From Desulfatibacillum sp. (GTDB lineage: Bacteria > Desulfobacterota > Desulfobacteria > Desulfobacterales > Desulfatibacillaceae): a stretch of DNA of 64,000 bases. Under the pieces are notes generated by a model. The model was not told the DNA's origin. It was given only the letters and a program-made list of their open reading frames with translations, and searched no databases. Below are positions 33,490 to 41,121 of the stretch, in pieces. The position numbers and the translations under genes are program-made. The stretch lies in contig JAEINP010000027.1 in NCBI GenBank assembly GCA_016342355.1, positions 1 through 64,000 on the forward strand. The letters run 5' to 3'. The number at the start of each line of letters is the position of its first letter. The stretch's first letter is position 1.

Positions 33490-34746
33490 GTGATTGAATC
33501 TGCGCCAATACTGATTGCGGACGACGATGAGGGCATTCGGAATCTGCTCATTGAGGGCCTTTCCGCTTGGGGCTACCAGGTGCTGGTGGCTAAGGATGGC
33601 GAGGAAGCCTGGGAGATTCTGAAAAGTATTCCCGTATGGCTGGTTATCTCCGACTGGATGATGCCTGGAATGGACGGCCCGGAACTATGCCGCCGTATTC
33701 GTTCCGCCAGCTTTCCTTTCTATGTTTACGTGATCCTCCTCACCGCCAAATCCCAAAAGGACGATCTGCTTCAGGGCATGGCAGCCGGAGCCGACGATTT
33801 TATGAATAAACCCTTTGGCATGGCCGAACTCAGGGCCAGGATTTCCGCGGCCGAACGTATCCTCCGTTTGGAACGGAGTTTGGAAGAGAAAAACGCCAAG
33901 CTCCAGGAGGTGAATGATCAGCTCCAGCGGGCGAATGACATGATCAACAAGGACATGGAAGCCGCCGCCTGGATCCAGCAAAGTCTTCTCCCTAACCCGG
34001 GAACCATTTACGGCTTGAATTTTGATTCCCTGTTCATCCCTTGCAGCGTGGTTGGCGGGGATATTTTTAACTATTTTCCCGTGGGAAAGCACCACTTGGC
34101 TTTTTATTCCCTGGACGTTTCGGGCCATGGCATACCCGCCGCCATGCTTTCGGTGACTGTCAACAAGACCATTACCACCATGCCTTTCCACGAGGCCCGT
34201 TTTTTTTCAGGGTCAGACGGGTCGGATTTTAATCGAAGCATCTCCCCTGCTTCCATGGCCAGGGAGCTTAATCTGCTGTTTCAGCGGACGGAAACCGTGG
34301 AACAATATTTCACCATGGTATACGGAATCGTGGACCGCAGGAACGGGAACATTATACTCACCCAGGCTGGACATCCCTATCCCATACTGGTTCCCGCCCA
34401 AGGAGAAGCCCGTCTTCTGGGAAGCGGCGGTTTGCCGGTGGGTCTTCTGCCTGACGCCGAATTTACAGAGGACCTATACAGAATTGAGCCCGGTGACCGG
34501 TTGTTTTTATATTCGGACGGGATTACTGATTGCACCAATGAGAAGGGGGAACGGTTTTCGCAGGAAAAACTTGTAAACTTTCTTTCCGCAAATCGCGACT
34601 GTTCTTTGAACAGGCTTATTCGGAAAATGGGGGAGGAGTTGATGCATTTTCATGGCAGCCATTCTTTTGATGACGATGTCTCCCTTATGGTCATGGAACG
34701 GATCGGAGACGAGAGGATAAACAATACCGAAAGATTAGGGGGCTGA
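33490..34746 (+). CDS. Response regulator with SpoIIE/RsbU-type PP2C phosphatase
   Basis: A 418-residue protein with a receiver (about 5-122; ILIADDDEG, phospho-Asp in VISDWMMPGMDG, LTAKS, MNKPFG), a coiled-coil linker (about 125-165) and a PP2C-type serine phosphatase (about 180-410; VVGGDIFNYFP, SLDVSGHGIPAAMLS, DRLFLYSDGITDCTNEKGE, FDDDVSLMVM). It should dephosphorylate an anti-sigma-factor antagonist, but no STAS or RsbW gene is adjacent. The GTG at 33490 follows GGAGG by 10 nt; the ATG 15 codons upstream has no such site. Confidence 0.9.
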   Translation: MIESAPILIADDDEGIRNLLIEGLSAWGYQVLVAKDGEEAWEILKSIPVWLVISDWMMPGMDGPELCRRIRSASFPFYVYVILLTAKSQKDDLLQGMAAGADDFMNKPFGMAELRARISAAERILRLERSLEEKNAKLQEVNDQLQRANDMINKDMEAAAWIQQSLLPNPGTIYGLNFDSLFIPCSVVGGDIFNYFPVGKHHLAFYSLDVSGHGIPAAMLSVTVNKTITTMPFHEARFFSGSDGSDFNRSISPASMARELNLLFQRTETVEQYFTMVYGIVDRRNGNIILTQAGHPYPILVPAQGEARLLGSGGLPVGLLPDAEFTEDLYRIEPGDRLFLYSDGITDCTNEKGERFSQEKLVNFLSANRDCSLNRLIRKMGEELMHFHGSHSFDDDVSLMVMERIGDERINNTERLGG

Positions 34747-34768
34747 GGCCCGGAAAAAGGATTGTGCA

Positions 34769-35497
34769 ATGAAAAAAATGTTAGTCGTATTGGCAGTCGC
34801 TGTAACCCTTGGCGCCGCCGGATGCAATACTTATAAGGCCCAGCCATTGTCCTTCAAGGCCCCCACAAGTTATGCCAACTCCCAGGAAGTGGCCGGGGCG
34901 GTCATTGCAGCCAAGGCATATGCGGATGTGGTCGAGGCCAAGGAGAGCTTTGGCTTTGACGTCCGTAAAGCAGGCCTATTGCCCGTATTGGTGGTTTTTG
35001 ACAACCAGGGAGGCATCCCTTTAAGGATTAATGGGGAACAGACCTTTTTGGAAGACGGGGAAGGTAATATATGGCCTGTCCTTGCTGACAAACTGGCCTA
35101 TGAGCGGGTGACCAAATACGCGGATACCGAGGAGATTTTCACTGCCGCCGGGAAAAACGGTCTCTTAGGGGCTGCCGCCGGAGCCCTTATAGGGGCTGCC
35201 ATAGGCGTGGTTACGGGGGACTCCATTGGTAAAAGCATAGGCAAGGGCGCTGCTGTGGGAGGCGCAGCCGGGGCAACCTTGGGAGGCGCGTCCAAATTCG
35301 GCAGCGAAGAAGCCAGCGATGCCATCATAGATGATTTGGAATCCAAAACCCTGGAAAACAAACCCATCCCGGGCCAGGGTCTGGCCTATGGCTATATCTT
35401 TTTTCCCGGGGAAGCGGCTTCCGCCAAAATCCTGCGTTTACAGCTAAAGGAAGAAGGAAAAGAACCCAAAAGCCACGCCCTGCGTTTTGCCTTGTAG
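34769..35497 (+). CDS. Glycine-zipper lipoprotein
   Basis: A 242-residue protein with a lipoprotein signal (KKMLVVLAVAVTLGAAGC, Cys19 as lipid acceptor although the lipobox -3 is Ala). Residues about 130-175 are a glycine zipper (GLLGAAAGALIGAAIGVVTG, then GAAVGGAAGATLGGA) of the kind that inserts into membranes or oligomerises. The C-terminus has a beta-sandwich-like GYIFFPGEAASAKILRLQL. It follows the phosphatase by 22 bp. Confidence 0.7.
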   Translation: MKKMLVVLAVAVTLGAAGCNTYKAQPLSFKAPTSYANSQEVAGAVIAAKAYADVVEAKESFGFDVRKAGLLPVLVVFDNQGGIPLRINGEQTFLEDGEGNIWPVLADKLAYERVTKYADTEEIFTAAGKNGLLGAAAGALIGAAIGVVTGDSIGKSIGKGAAVGGAAGATLGGASKFGSEEASDAIIDDLESKTLENKPIPGQGLAYGYIFFPGEAASAKILRLQLKEEGKEPKSHALRFAL

Positions 35498-35518
35498 GGT
35501 GGGCTTCACAATATTTTA

Positions 35519-35556
35519 AAACCCGGAAAAAGCCATGATGCGGTTTTTCCGGGTTT
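35519..35556 (+). terminator. Terminator between convergent lipoprotein gene and small gene
   Basis: AAACCCGGAAAAA pairs with TTTTTCCGGGTTT across a 12-nt loop. The symmetrical A/T ends let it work in both directions. Confidence 0.8.
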
Positions 35557-35557
35557 C

Positions 35558-35734
35558 CTATTTCTGGGAATCCTGGGAGTCGTTTGAAGAAGCGTTTTCA
35601 TCCACCGCTTCCTTGACCGCCTTGTAAACATCTTTAAAGGTCTCGCCAAAAGAGGCAGGGGATACCCGGCCCACTTCGATGAATTTGACTACGATTTCCT
35701 TGCTTACGGTCAATATTTTTTCTTCAATTGCCAT
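35558..35734 (-). CDS. Small conserved hypothetical protein
   Basis: A 58-residue protein (MAIEEKILTVSKEIVVKFIE, ending SSNDSQDSQK). The first 43 residues look like a helical domain and the tail is Ser/Asp/Gln rich. It lies 39 bp downstream of the RNase Z-like gene on the same strand, with AAGG before the ATG, and its stop is next to a terminator, all of which support a real gene. I recognise similar short proteins in other delta-proteobacteria but no function. Confidence 0.65.
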   Translation of the reverse strand: MAIEEKILTVSKEIVVKFIEVGRVSPASFGETFKDVYKAVKEAVDENASSNDSQDSQK

Positions 35735-35773
35735 GGTTGTCGCCTTGTATTCCAGAGCCGTTAAAGGGTGTCC

Positions 35774-36592
35774 CTAAATCTCCACTTCCCACCCTTCCTT
35801 GGCCATATAAGTCTTGGGGAAAATGGCCCGGGCCTTTTTCAGCATTTCATCCAGCATGTCATCGGTGTGGTTGGGGTGGTGGTGAAAAAGATGGAGGGAT
35901 TTTACCCCGGCCTCTTTGGCCAGTTTAATTCCCTCTTCATACGTGCTGTGGCCGTATCCCACAAAATCGGGATATTCTTCGGGGGTGTATGTACTGTCAT
36001 AAATAAGGATGTCTGCGTCTTTGCACAGGGGGATGAGTTTGTGATCCATGGAGTTATAATGCTCTGTATCCGTGGCATATACCACGGTTTTATCTTTCCA
36101 TGTTACCCGGTAACCAAAAGACCCCCCGGGATGATTCATCTCTGCGGTTTCTACACCCACATCCCCGATCCTGTGACTGACCCCTTCTTCCAGAGCCTTG
36201 AAAGTAATCCTGGATGGCATCTGGCTCAAAAGGACGGGAAAATTCTGGTATTGTTGCTGGTAGTGCAAGGCGGTTTCCAGACCCTTGTTGATCTGGTGCG
36301 CCCCCATAATACGGATGACATTGCCCTGGATATATCCCGGGGAAAAAAAAGGAAAACCCTGGATGTGGTCCCAATGGGTATGGCTTATGAGAAGCGTGGC
36401 GCTGCCCTGGCCTTTCCCAAAACGGGTTTGACCCAACTCGTCTCCCAGGACCCGCAGGCCAGTTCCCGCGTCCAGGATAACCAGTTCCTTGCCGCACCAA
36501 ACAGCAACACAAGGAGTATTCCCCCCGTAACGGATGGTGCTCTGGCCCGGAGTGGCTACTGTACCCCTTACGCCGTAGTATTTGATTTTCAC
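35774..36592 (-). CDS. RNase Z-like metallo-beta-lactamase fold hydrolase
   Basis: A 272-residue hydrolase starting VKIKYYGVRGTVATPG. Motifs are RYGGNTPCV, ISHTHWDHIQGFPFF (HxHxDH), VVYATDTEH, LIYDSTYTPEEY and LFHHHPNHTDD, matching the cyclic-phosphodiesterase/RNase Z-like (PhnP/ElaC) branch. The GTG at 36592 behind GGGGG gives the family-typical N-terminus; a start 29 codons upstream adds unrelated sequence. Substrate may be a cyclic nucleotide or phosphodiester. Confidence 0.85.
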   Translation of the reverse strand: MKIKYYGVRGTVATPGQSTIRYGGNTPCVAVWCGKELVILDAGTGLRVLGDELGQTRFGKGQGSATLLISHTHWDHIQGFPFFSPGYIQGNVIRIMGAHQINKGLETALHYQQQYQNFPVLLSQMPSRITFKALEEGVSHRIGDVGVETAEMNHPGGSFGYRVTWKDKTVVYATDTEHYNSMDHKLIPLCKDADILIYDSTYTPEEYPDFVGYGHSTYEEGIKLAKEAGVKSLHLFHHHPNHTDDMLDEMLKKARAIFPKTYMAKEGWEVEI

Positions 36593-36785
36593 GTGGTTTG
36601 CCCCCAGGGCAGTATCTATCAAAGGCCAAGAACATGTGTCAAGCAAACTTGGGGCCAAGGACGTAAAATATTGACGCATTTTCTCCCATCGGGTATAGAC
36701 CCATTACTGTGTGGTGTTCGGCAAGTGACCGGGCATAGCTATTTCTCCGGGGCATGGGCTTCGGAACCAAAAAGGGACAAGGATT

Positions 36786-37175
36786 ATGACCGAAAACAAA
36801 AGACTCAAGGTGGAAAGCCCGGATACTGTGGATGCTTCGGTGCTGGAAACCATCGAGTACCAATATCAGACAAAACGGGACATAGACATACGGATAGAGC
36901 AGCCCGAATTCACATCCGTATGCCCCATGACCGGGCTGCCGGATTTTGGCGCCATCACCATCAATTATTGCCCGGATAAAAAAATTGTGGAGTTGAAAGC
37001 TCTCAAATATTATTTTCTCCAATATCGGAACGTGGGCATTTTTTACGAGCATGTGGTCAATAGAATTCTGGAAGATCTGGTGGAGGCCCTGCAGCCTAAG
37101 AGGTTGGAAGTTGTGGGAAATTTCACCCCTCGCGGCGGCATCAGCACCCAGGTAAGCGCCCAATACATCAAATAG
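36786..37175 (+). CDS. queF: NADPH-dependent 7-cyano-7-deazaguanine reductase
   Basis: Type I QueF (129 residues) reducing preQ0 to preQ1 in queuosine biosynthesis. It carries the catalytic Cys46 and Asp53 in FTSVCPMTGLPDFG, then the substrate-binding ELKALKYYFLQYRNVGIFYEH. AAGGA precedes the ATG. No preQ1 riboswitch motif is evident in the preceding 100 bp. Confidence 0.95.
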   Translation: MTENKRLKVESPDTVDASVLETIEYQYQTKRDIDIRIEQPEFTSVCPMTGLPDFGAITINYCPDKKIVELKALKYYFLQYRNVGIFYEHVVNRILEDLVEALQPKRLEVVGNFTPRGGISTQVSAQYIK

Positions 37176-37194
37176 TATAACCAGGCGGAGCATA

Positions 37195-38130
37195 ATGACA
37201 AAATTTGTCCGGACATCAAGCCTCCTGATCGCTTTGCTATCCCTGGCCCTTTTGGGTTCCGGGTGTTCCACAATCAATTTTTACACATCTTCTCCCCAGG
37301 AACTGGCCCAGGAACTTATGGGACCTCCGGGAAAGCTGAAAAAGCAGTTGATTGTGGCCCAGTTTTATAACCCTTCCCAGGCAAAAGACCTGGATTTGAA
37401 CGAACTGCTGGGAGATCCCTTAAAGGCCCGTTTGAAGAAAAAATGCAACAGGGGTTTTGTTCAGGATTCTCCCCGAGTGGAATACCTGGTCACAGAATAT
37501 TTCGGCCCCATCACAGGAGTGGACAGGAACTTGGCCCTCATGGCCGAAGCCCGGGCTACTGGCGCGGGAATCGTCGTCACCGGCTCCTTATGGAAAGTTG
37601 CCGTGGAAAAGGAAAAACGGGGGATATACCCGTTCCGGGATTTTGTGGAGGTTATCAAGGTCAGCCTGGATCTGTGGGTTTACGACTCCCTTACAGGCGC
37701 CAAGATCGCCGATACCCGCATTTCTTGCGAAAGGGAATTAAAGGCGGGCGAGGACTTCTCCACAGTTGAGTGGAAAAAACAAGTCTTTGCCGAGCTGGTC
37801 AACAAGATGGAAGACCGCATTTCCGATTCCCTGAAAGACCTGCCCTGGACCGGTTTTGTAACCCGGGTGGACGGCCGGTCCCTGACCATTGCCTCGGGAA
37901 AAGATATTGGGCTTAGTGCTGGCATGCTTCTGTGGGTGTGTGCGGACGGCCGCGTTGTGGACGGGGTTAAGGGAGAACAATTTGTGGTTCCGGGCAAGCG
38001 GCTTGCCAGGGCCAAGGTCGTGGAAGTGGATTCCAGTACATGCCGGGCCGAATTGGTGGAAGACGCGGATATTTCCGAGGCAGCCTGGGTCTCCATACGG
38101 AACCGGAGAGACAGTATCAATCCCCTGTAG
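37195..38130 (+). CDS. Lipoprotein with FlgT-like C-terminal domain
   Basis: A 311-residue protein with signal peptide and lipobox LLGSGC (Cys24). The middle (about 90-215) resembles CsgG/PEGA-type outer-membrane assembly proteins in its VTGSLWKVAVEKEKRGIYPF segment; the end (about 220-305; GFVTRVDGRSLTIASGKDIGLSAGMLL) is similar to the C-terminal domain of the flagellar protein FlgT. It follows queF by 19 bp. Function unknown. Confidence 0.65.
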   Translation: MTKFVRTSSLLIALLSLALLGSGCSTINFYTSSPQELAQELMGPPGKLKKQLIVAQFYNPSQAKDLDLNELLGDPLKARLKKKCNRGFVQDSPRVEYLVTEYFGPITGVDRNLALMAEARATGAGIVVTGSLWKVAVEKEKRGIYPFRDFVEVIKVSLDLWVYDSLTGAKIADTRISCERELKAGEDFSTVEWKKQVFAELVNKMEDRISDSLKDLPWTGFVTRVDGRSLTIASGKDIGLSAGMLLWVCADGRVVDGVKGEQFVVPGKRLARAKVVEVDSSTCRAELVEDADISEAAWVSIRNRRDSINPL

Positions 38131-38138
38131 TCATGAGA

Positions 38139-39137
38139 TTACGCGAGAACGGGTAAGTATTCCTCTTCCTGTTCCTCCAGGGTGGCAAAATAGTCTTCGA
38201 TCAAGCCCCGGGCCTGTTCCCGGGATGCGATACGGGTGGTGCTTGCCCTGAACTGGGCCGCATTAGGCAGGCCCTTGACAAACCACGCCAGCCTGCTGCG
38301 CATAACCCGGCATGCGTGTTCTTCTCCCATGTAGTCCACCGTGTCGTCGAAATAGTCCCAAAGAACCTTTTTTCGGGCGTTCAGATCCACTTCTTCAAGG
38401 TCCCCCCCGTTGAGAAGGGATAGGGCCTGACGAAAAATCCACGGGGCATGCAAAACAGCCCGGCCGATCATTACCCCGTCACACCCTGTTTGCTCCATCA
38501 TTTCCAATACCTGTTCCGGCCTGACCACATCCCCATTGCCAATTACTGGAATGCTGACTTCTTGTTTAACCCGGCGAATCAGGCTCCAGTCCGAAATCCC
38601 CGAAAAACCCTGTTTTGCAGTGCGGGGATGCAGGGCCAGCGCGTCCACCCCGGCGTCCTGGGCGATTTTTGCCAGAGCCATGGCTTCATCGCCAGACCGG
38701 TCCCAGCCGGACCGCATTTTGATGGTAAAGGGCAGGGATATGGCCCGGCGAACCTCTTTCAGAATTTTTTCGGCTTTTGGCAGATCGGCCATGAGGGCGG
38801 ACCCGGATCCGCTTTTCAGAACTTTTTTCACGGAACACCCGAAGTTGATATCAACCAGGTCCGCACCATAATCGGCGACCATACGGGCCGCGTCCGCCAT
38901 GATGCCGGGGTCCGCCCCGAAAATCTGTATGGACAAAGGCCTTTCCTGCGGCAGGCTTCTCAAGAGATCCAGTGTTTTTTGGGAAGAATGGATCAAACCA
39001 TTGGCGCTGATCATCTCGGAGCAGACCAGCCCGCAACCGTGTCTTTTGGCCATAAGGCGAAAAGGAAGATTGGTCACACCTGCCAGGGGCGCGCAAATAA
39101 GAGGGTTTTCCAATTCTAATGAGGCAATTTTTAACAT
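38139..39137 (-). CDS. dusB: tRNA-dihydrouridine synthase
   Basis: FMN-dependent TIM-barrel enzyme of 332 residues reducing specific uridines in tRNA D-loops. It shows APLAGVTNLPFR, the catalytic Cys101 in DINFGCSVKKVLKSGSGSALM (the usual P after Cys is Ser), and GNGDVVRPEQV, with HPRTAKQGF. The DusB-type assignment is by overall layout. It stands alone and converges with the lipoprotein gene. Confidence 0.9.
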   Translation of the reverse strand: MLKIASLELENPLICAPLAGVTNLPFRLMAKRHGCGLVCSEMISANGLIHSSQKTLDLLRSLPQERPLSIQIFGADPGIMADAARMVADYGADLVDINFGCSVKKVLKSGSGSALMADLPKAEKILKEVRRAISLPFTIKMRSGWDRSGDEAMALAKIAQDAGVDALALHPRTAKQGFSGISDWSLIRRVKQEVSIPVIGNGDVVRPEQVLEMMEQTGCDGVMIGRAVLHAPWIFRQALSLLNGGDLEEVDLNARKKVLWDYFDDTVDYMGEEHACRVMRSRLAWFVKGLPNAAQFRASTTRIASREQARGLIEDYFATLEEQEEEYLPVLA

Positions 39138-39191
39138 GGGGTTTCACTATTCCAGGGGGCGAAGATTTGCAAGTCCAAGATACCCGAAAAC

Positions 39192-39222
39192 AAAAAATGC
39201 CTGCATTTTGTTTATGCAGGCT
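39192..39222 (-). terminator. Terminator downstream of the riboswitch-controlled gene
   Basis: On the minus strand GCCTGCAT pairs with ATGCAGGC across a 7-nt loop and is followed by ATTTTTTG. It ends the transcript of the small secreted protein before dusB. Confidence 0.8.
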
Positions 39223-39283
39223 TTGGGGTAGCTTGTTCCCTCAGTAGCGCCATCATGTCGTGAATTGTAGCAGAGCAAGGTTT

Positions 39284-39634
39284 TCAACGAATTACTGTCA
39301 CCCTGGCGGTAATCTTCATGGTTAAATTGCCTATGAAAAAGGCGCCGAATTGGGTGTCTGAAGTTATGAACTCAATGGTAATGGTGGTTGGTGCGATGTT
39401 TAGCTCCACACCATGTTGGTCTTGCGTCAGGTAATTTGTGAAAAGTTCCGGTGTCTCGGTCAAAGCGCTCAGCATTTCCGTGGTCATATCGGAGGCGATA
39501 TCTACTCCAGGTCCCCATCCCTGTGCGGAAATTCCCGCCAGTTCCATGTCGGTCATTTCGATTTTTTCCGCCATAGCCGGAATGGCGAGCAATGTACCGA
39601 AGACAAAAATGGTACAAAACACTAGTATTTTCAT
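39284..39634 (-). CDS. Small secreted protein under GEMM riboswitch control
   Basis: A 116-residue protein with a signal peptide (KILVFCTIFVFGTLLAIPAMA) and a mature start EKIEMTDMELAGISAQGWG. Short D-x-E-L-x-x-I-x-x-Q-G starts after signal peptides recur in secreted proteins of Desulfobacterota. The rest is Thr-rich and beta-prone (APTTITIEFI, LTMKITARVTVIR). GAAGGAG precedes the ATG. Two tandem GEMM aptamers stand upstream, so expression should follow cyclic dinucleotide levels; a role in surface attachment is inference. Confidence 0.75.
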   Translation of the reverse strand: MKILVFCTIFVFGTLLAIPAMAEKIEMTDMELAGISAQGWGPGVDIASDMTTEMLSALTETPELFTNYLTQDQHGVELNIAPTTITIEFITSDTQFGAFFIGNLTMKITARVTVIR

Positions 39635-39645
39635 GTTGTCTCCTT

Positions 39646-39662
39646 CAGCAGTGTAGCTGCTG
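39646..39662 (-). promoter_or_regulatory. Expression-platform hairpin abutting the Shine-Dalgarno
   Basis: CAGCAG pairs with CTGCTG around CTACA directly between the second aptamer and the GAAGGAG ribosome site, sharing its first base with the aptamer 3' end. There is no U-tract, so translational control is more likely than termination. Confidence 0.5.
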
Positions 39663-39735
39663 GTAACCCGGCTATCCGCATCAGTGAGGGACCCGTGGCT
39701 TTCCGCCCCTGCCTTGCGACAGGTTTGGCTTTATC
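39662..39735 (-). ncRNA. GEMM (c-di-GMP class I family) riboswitch aptamer, gene-proximal copy
   Basis: On the minus strand: GCCAAACC, a stem CCTGTC/GGCAGG closed by a GCAA tetraloop, then GGAAAGCCACGGGTCCC and a 3' end AGCCGGGTTACC. This is the layout of GEMM-I aptamers (AAACC, GNRA-capped arm, CAAAGCC-like joint, GGGUUACC). Ligand could be c-di-GMP or a variant such as cGAMP; the residues deciding this cannot be assigned safely by eye. Confidence 0.85.
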
Positions 39736-39742
39736 TTTCCGC

Positions 39743-39812
39743 CGGCGGCCCGGCAGTCCCCTAAAACTGGGACCCGTGGCTTTCCGTCCCTGTCTTGCGA
39801 CAGGTTTGGCAA
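39743..39812 (-). ncRNA. GEMM (c-di-GMP class I family) riboswitch aptamer, distal copy
   Basis: A second complete aptamer upstream of the first: GCCAAACC, stem CCTGTC/GACAGG with GCAA loop, GGGACGGAAAGCCACGGG, then GTCCC/GGGAC arm and 3' end TGCCGGGCCGCC. From GCCAAACC to GGGTCCC it matches the proximal copy at all but two positions, while the second arm differs in length, so the pair are distinct but related aptamers. Confidence 0.8.
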
Positions 39813-40136
39813 AAAGAGACGATTGACATGATTGCGCTACTCAAGGAAAAGCGTTCCCGGATTGTCTGGTCCGGGCAAATTGTCAAAGAGCAGGATTTCT
39901 TAGCTTGCCAACCCAAAGGCGAGGAAGAATCGCCTATAAAAAATTGATTGGCTTGTAAGTTTCATCGGAAGAGTAGGCGAAAACCTTTAGAGAAATTAAG
40001 GCGGCAGAGGGGAGTGTTTGGATAACGTTTGATATCAGCATGTTATTGTAAAACAACAGAGTGCGGAAAGCGGCATACTGGGGGAGGCCCAGCAAGGCAC
40101 TATCCCCGAGGCAGAGTAAAATCCCCGGAGATTAAT
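39813..40136. other. Upstream region of the riboswitch gene; no gene seen
   Basis: About 320 bp without a supported gene. It should hold the minus-strand promoter for the riboswitch transcript; a TTGACA box is present near 39880 but no convincing -10. A 39-codon frame on the plus strand (39829..39948) lacks a ribosome site. Confidence 0.4.
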
Positions 40137-40170
40137 AAAGAACGGCTTTCCTGCCCACGCAGGAAAGCCG
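40137..40170 (-). terminator. Terminator after the nitroreductase gene
   Basis: A 12 bp perfect stem CGGCTTTCCTGC/GCAGGAAAGCCG with a 4-nt loop, followed on the minus strand by TTCTTTATT. Confidence 0.75.
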
Positions 40171-40230
40171 GATTACCTGATTGCTAAATTGGGAGAATAG
40201 TCGGAATAGGCGTGCGGATGGAGCGGCGGA

Positions 40231-40905
40231 TCAATCAAACCCCACCCAGGTGGTGAGGTCGCTGGCTGGCGCCCGTTTGCTTTTAATGGAGTTGGCGGGA
40301 AAATCCCAGTCAGGATAACCCACAGCCACAGCCATGATGATGCGCTTTTCATCCGGGATGCCGGCGATTTCCCGCAGGGTTTTGGGATACATCACTCCCT
40401 GGTCCTCGATGCAGGTGCCCAGGCCGTTTGCCACGCACAAAAGGCAAAAGGTCTGCAAAAACCCTCCAATATCCAGCAGAGGGCCGGATTCCGGCAGGCA
40501 TTTGCCTGTAACCACTATCAGGGCGGTAGGAGCGTTGAAATACCCGAATCCCCGTTCCATCCAATTCACCCTACCCACGTGGTCGTCCCGTTGGATGTCC
40601 ATAAGCCGGAACAGGTCCTTGGCCAGATCCACCTGACGGGTGCGGTAAACCGAGTCCTTGGGCCAGTCAATATGTACGCTTTCCGGCTCGGGAAATACGC
40701 CGGCCCTGAGTTGTTCCAGGTTTGTTTGGCGCACTTTTTCCAAAGCCTTCCCGCCCAGAAAAAAAAATTCCCAGGGCTGGGTGTTATTTGCGGATGGGGC
40801 CCGGCATGCTTCCTGAAGTATTGCAGCCAGCAGATCTTTCGGTACCGGGTCCGAGAAAAAATTCCTGATACTTTTCCGTGCTTTCACTGCATCCTGGATG
40901 TTCAT
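40231..40905 (-). CDS. Nitroreductase family protein
   Basis: FMN-dependent oxidoreductase of 224 residues. It begins with IQDAVKARKSIRNFFSDPV and has APSANNTQPWEFFFL, LDIGGFLQTFCLLCVANGLGTC and the C-terminal AVAVGYPDWDFP, standard nitroreductase/NfsA-like landmarks. Substrates range from quinones to nitro compounds. AAGGAG lies 10 nt before the ATG. It is monocistronic. Confidence 0.9.
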   Translation of the reverse strand: MNIQDAVKARKSIRNFFSDPVPKDLLAAILQEACRAPSANNTQPWEFFFLGGKALEKVRQTNLEQLRAGVFPEPESVHIDWPKDSVYRTRQVDLAKDLFRLMDIQRDDHVGRVNWMERGFGYFNAPTALIVVTGKCLPESGPLLDIGGFLQTFCLLCVANGLGTCIEDQGVMYPKTLREIAGIPDEKRIIMAVAVGYPDWDFPANSIKSKRAPASDLTTWVGFD

Positions 40906-41095
40906 GAAAAAAGGCTCCTTGCCATGGCTTTTTACATCCTGTTAGTTAAGGCTGGGCCTATTGCCCTGGTGTTTGCCCGAGCAGCCATGTCTGTGAAGGG
41001 TTGAAAGGTGGATTCCCCAAATAAAGATGGATGGAAAATCTGGAATCCAATTGTGCCGATTCAAGAATAATGCAATGATAGAAATATATAGCTTA

Positions 41096-41101
41096 TATAA
41101 T
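41096..41101 (+). promoter_or_regulatory. Possible -10 box before the SGNH hydrolase gene
   Basis: A consensus TATAAT stands 21 bp before the chosen ATG in an AT-rich stretch; no good -35 is visible. Transcription starting here would give a very short leader and excludes the GTG at 41107 as the start codon. Confidence 0.35.
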
Positions 41102-41121
41102 AGACAGTGTGCCCCAAACTT

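Noticed and set aside
39829-39948. A 39-codon plus-strand frame next to the riboswitch
   Set aside because: No ribosome site, no homologue recognised, and it lies where a promoter for the opposite strand is expected.
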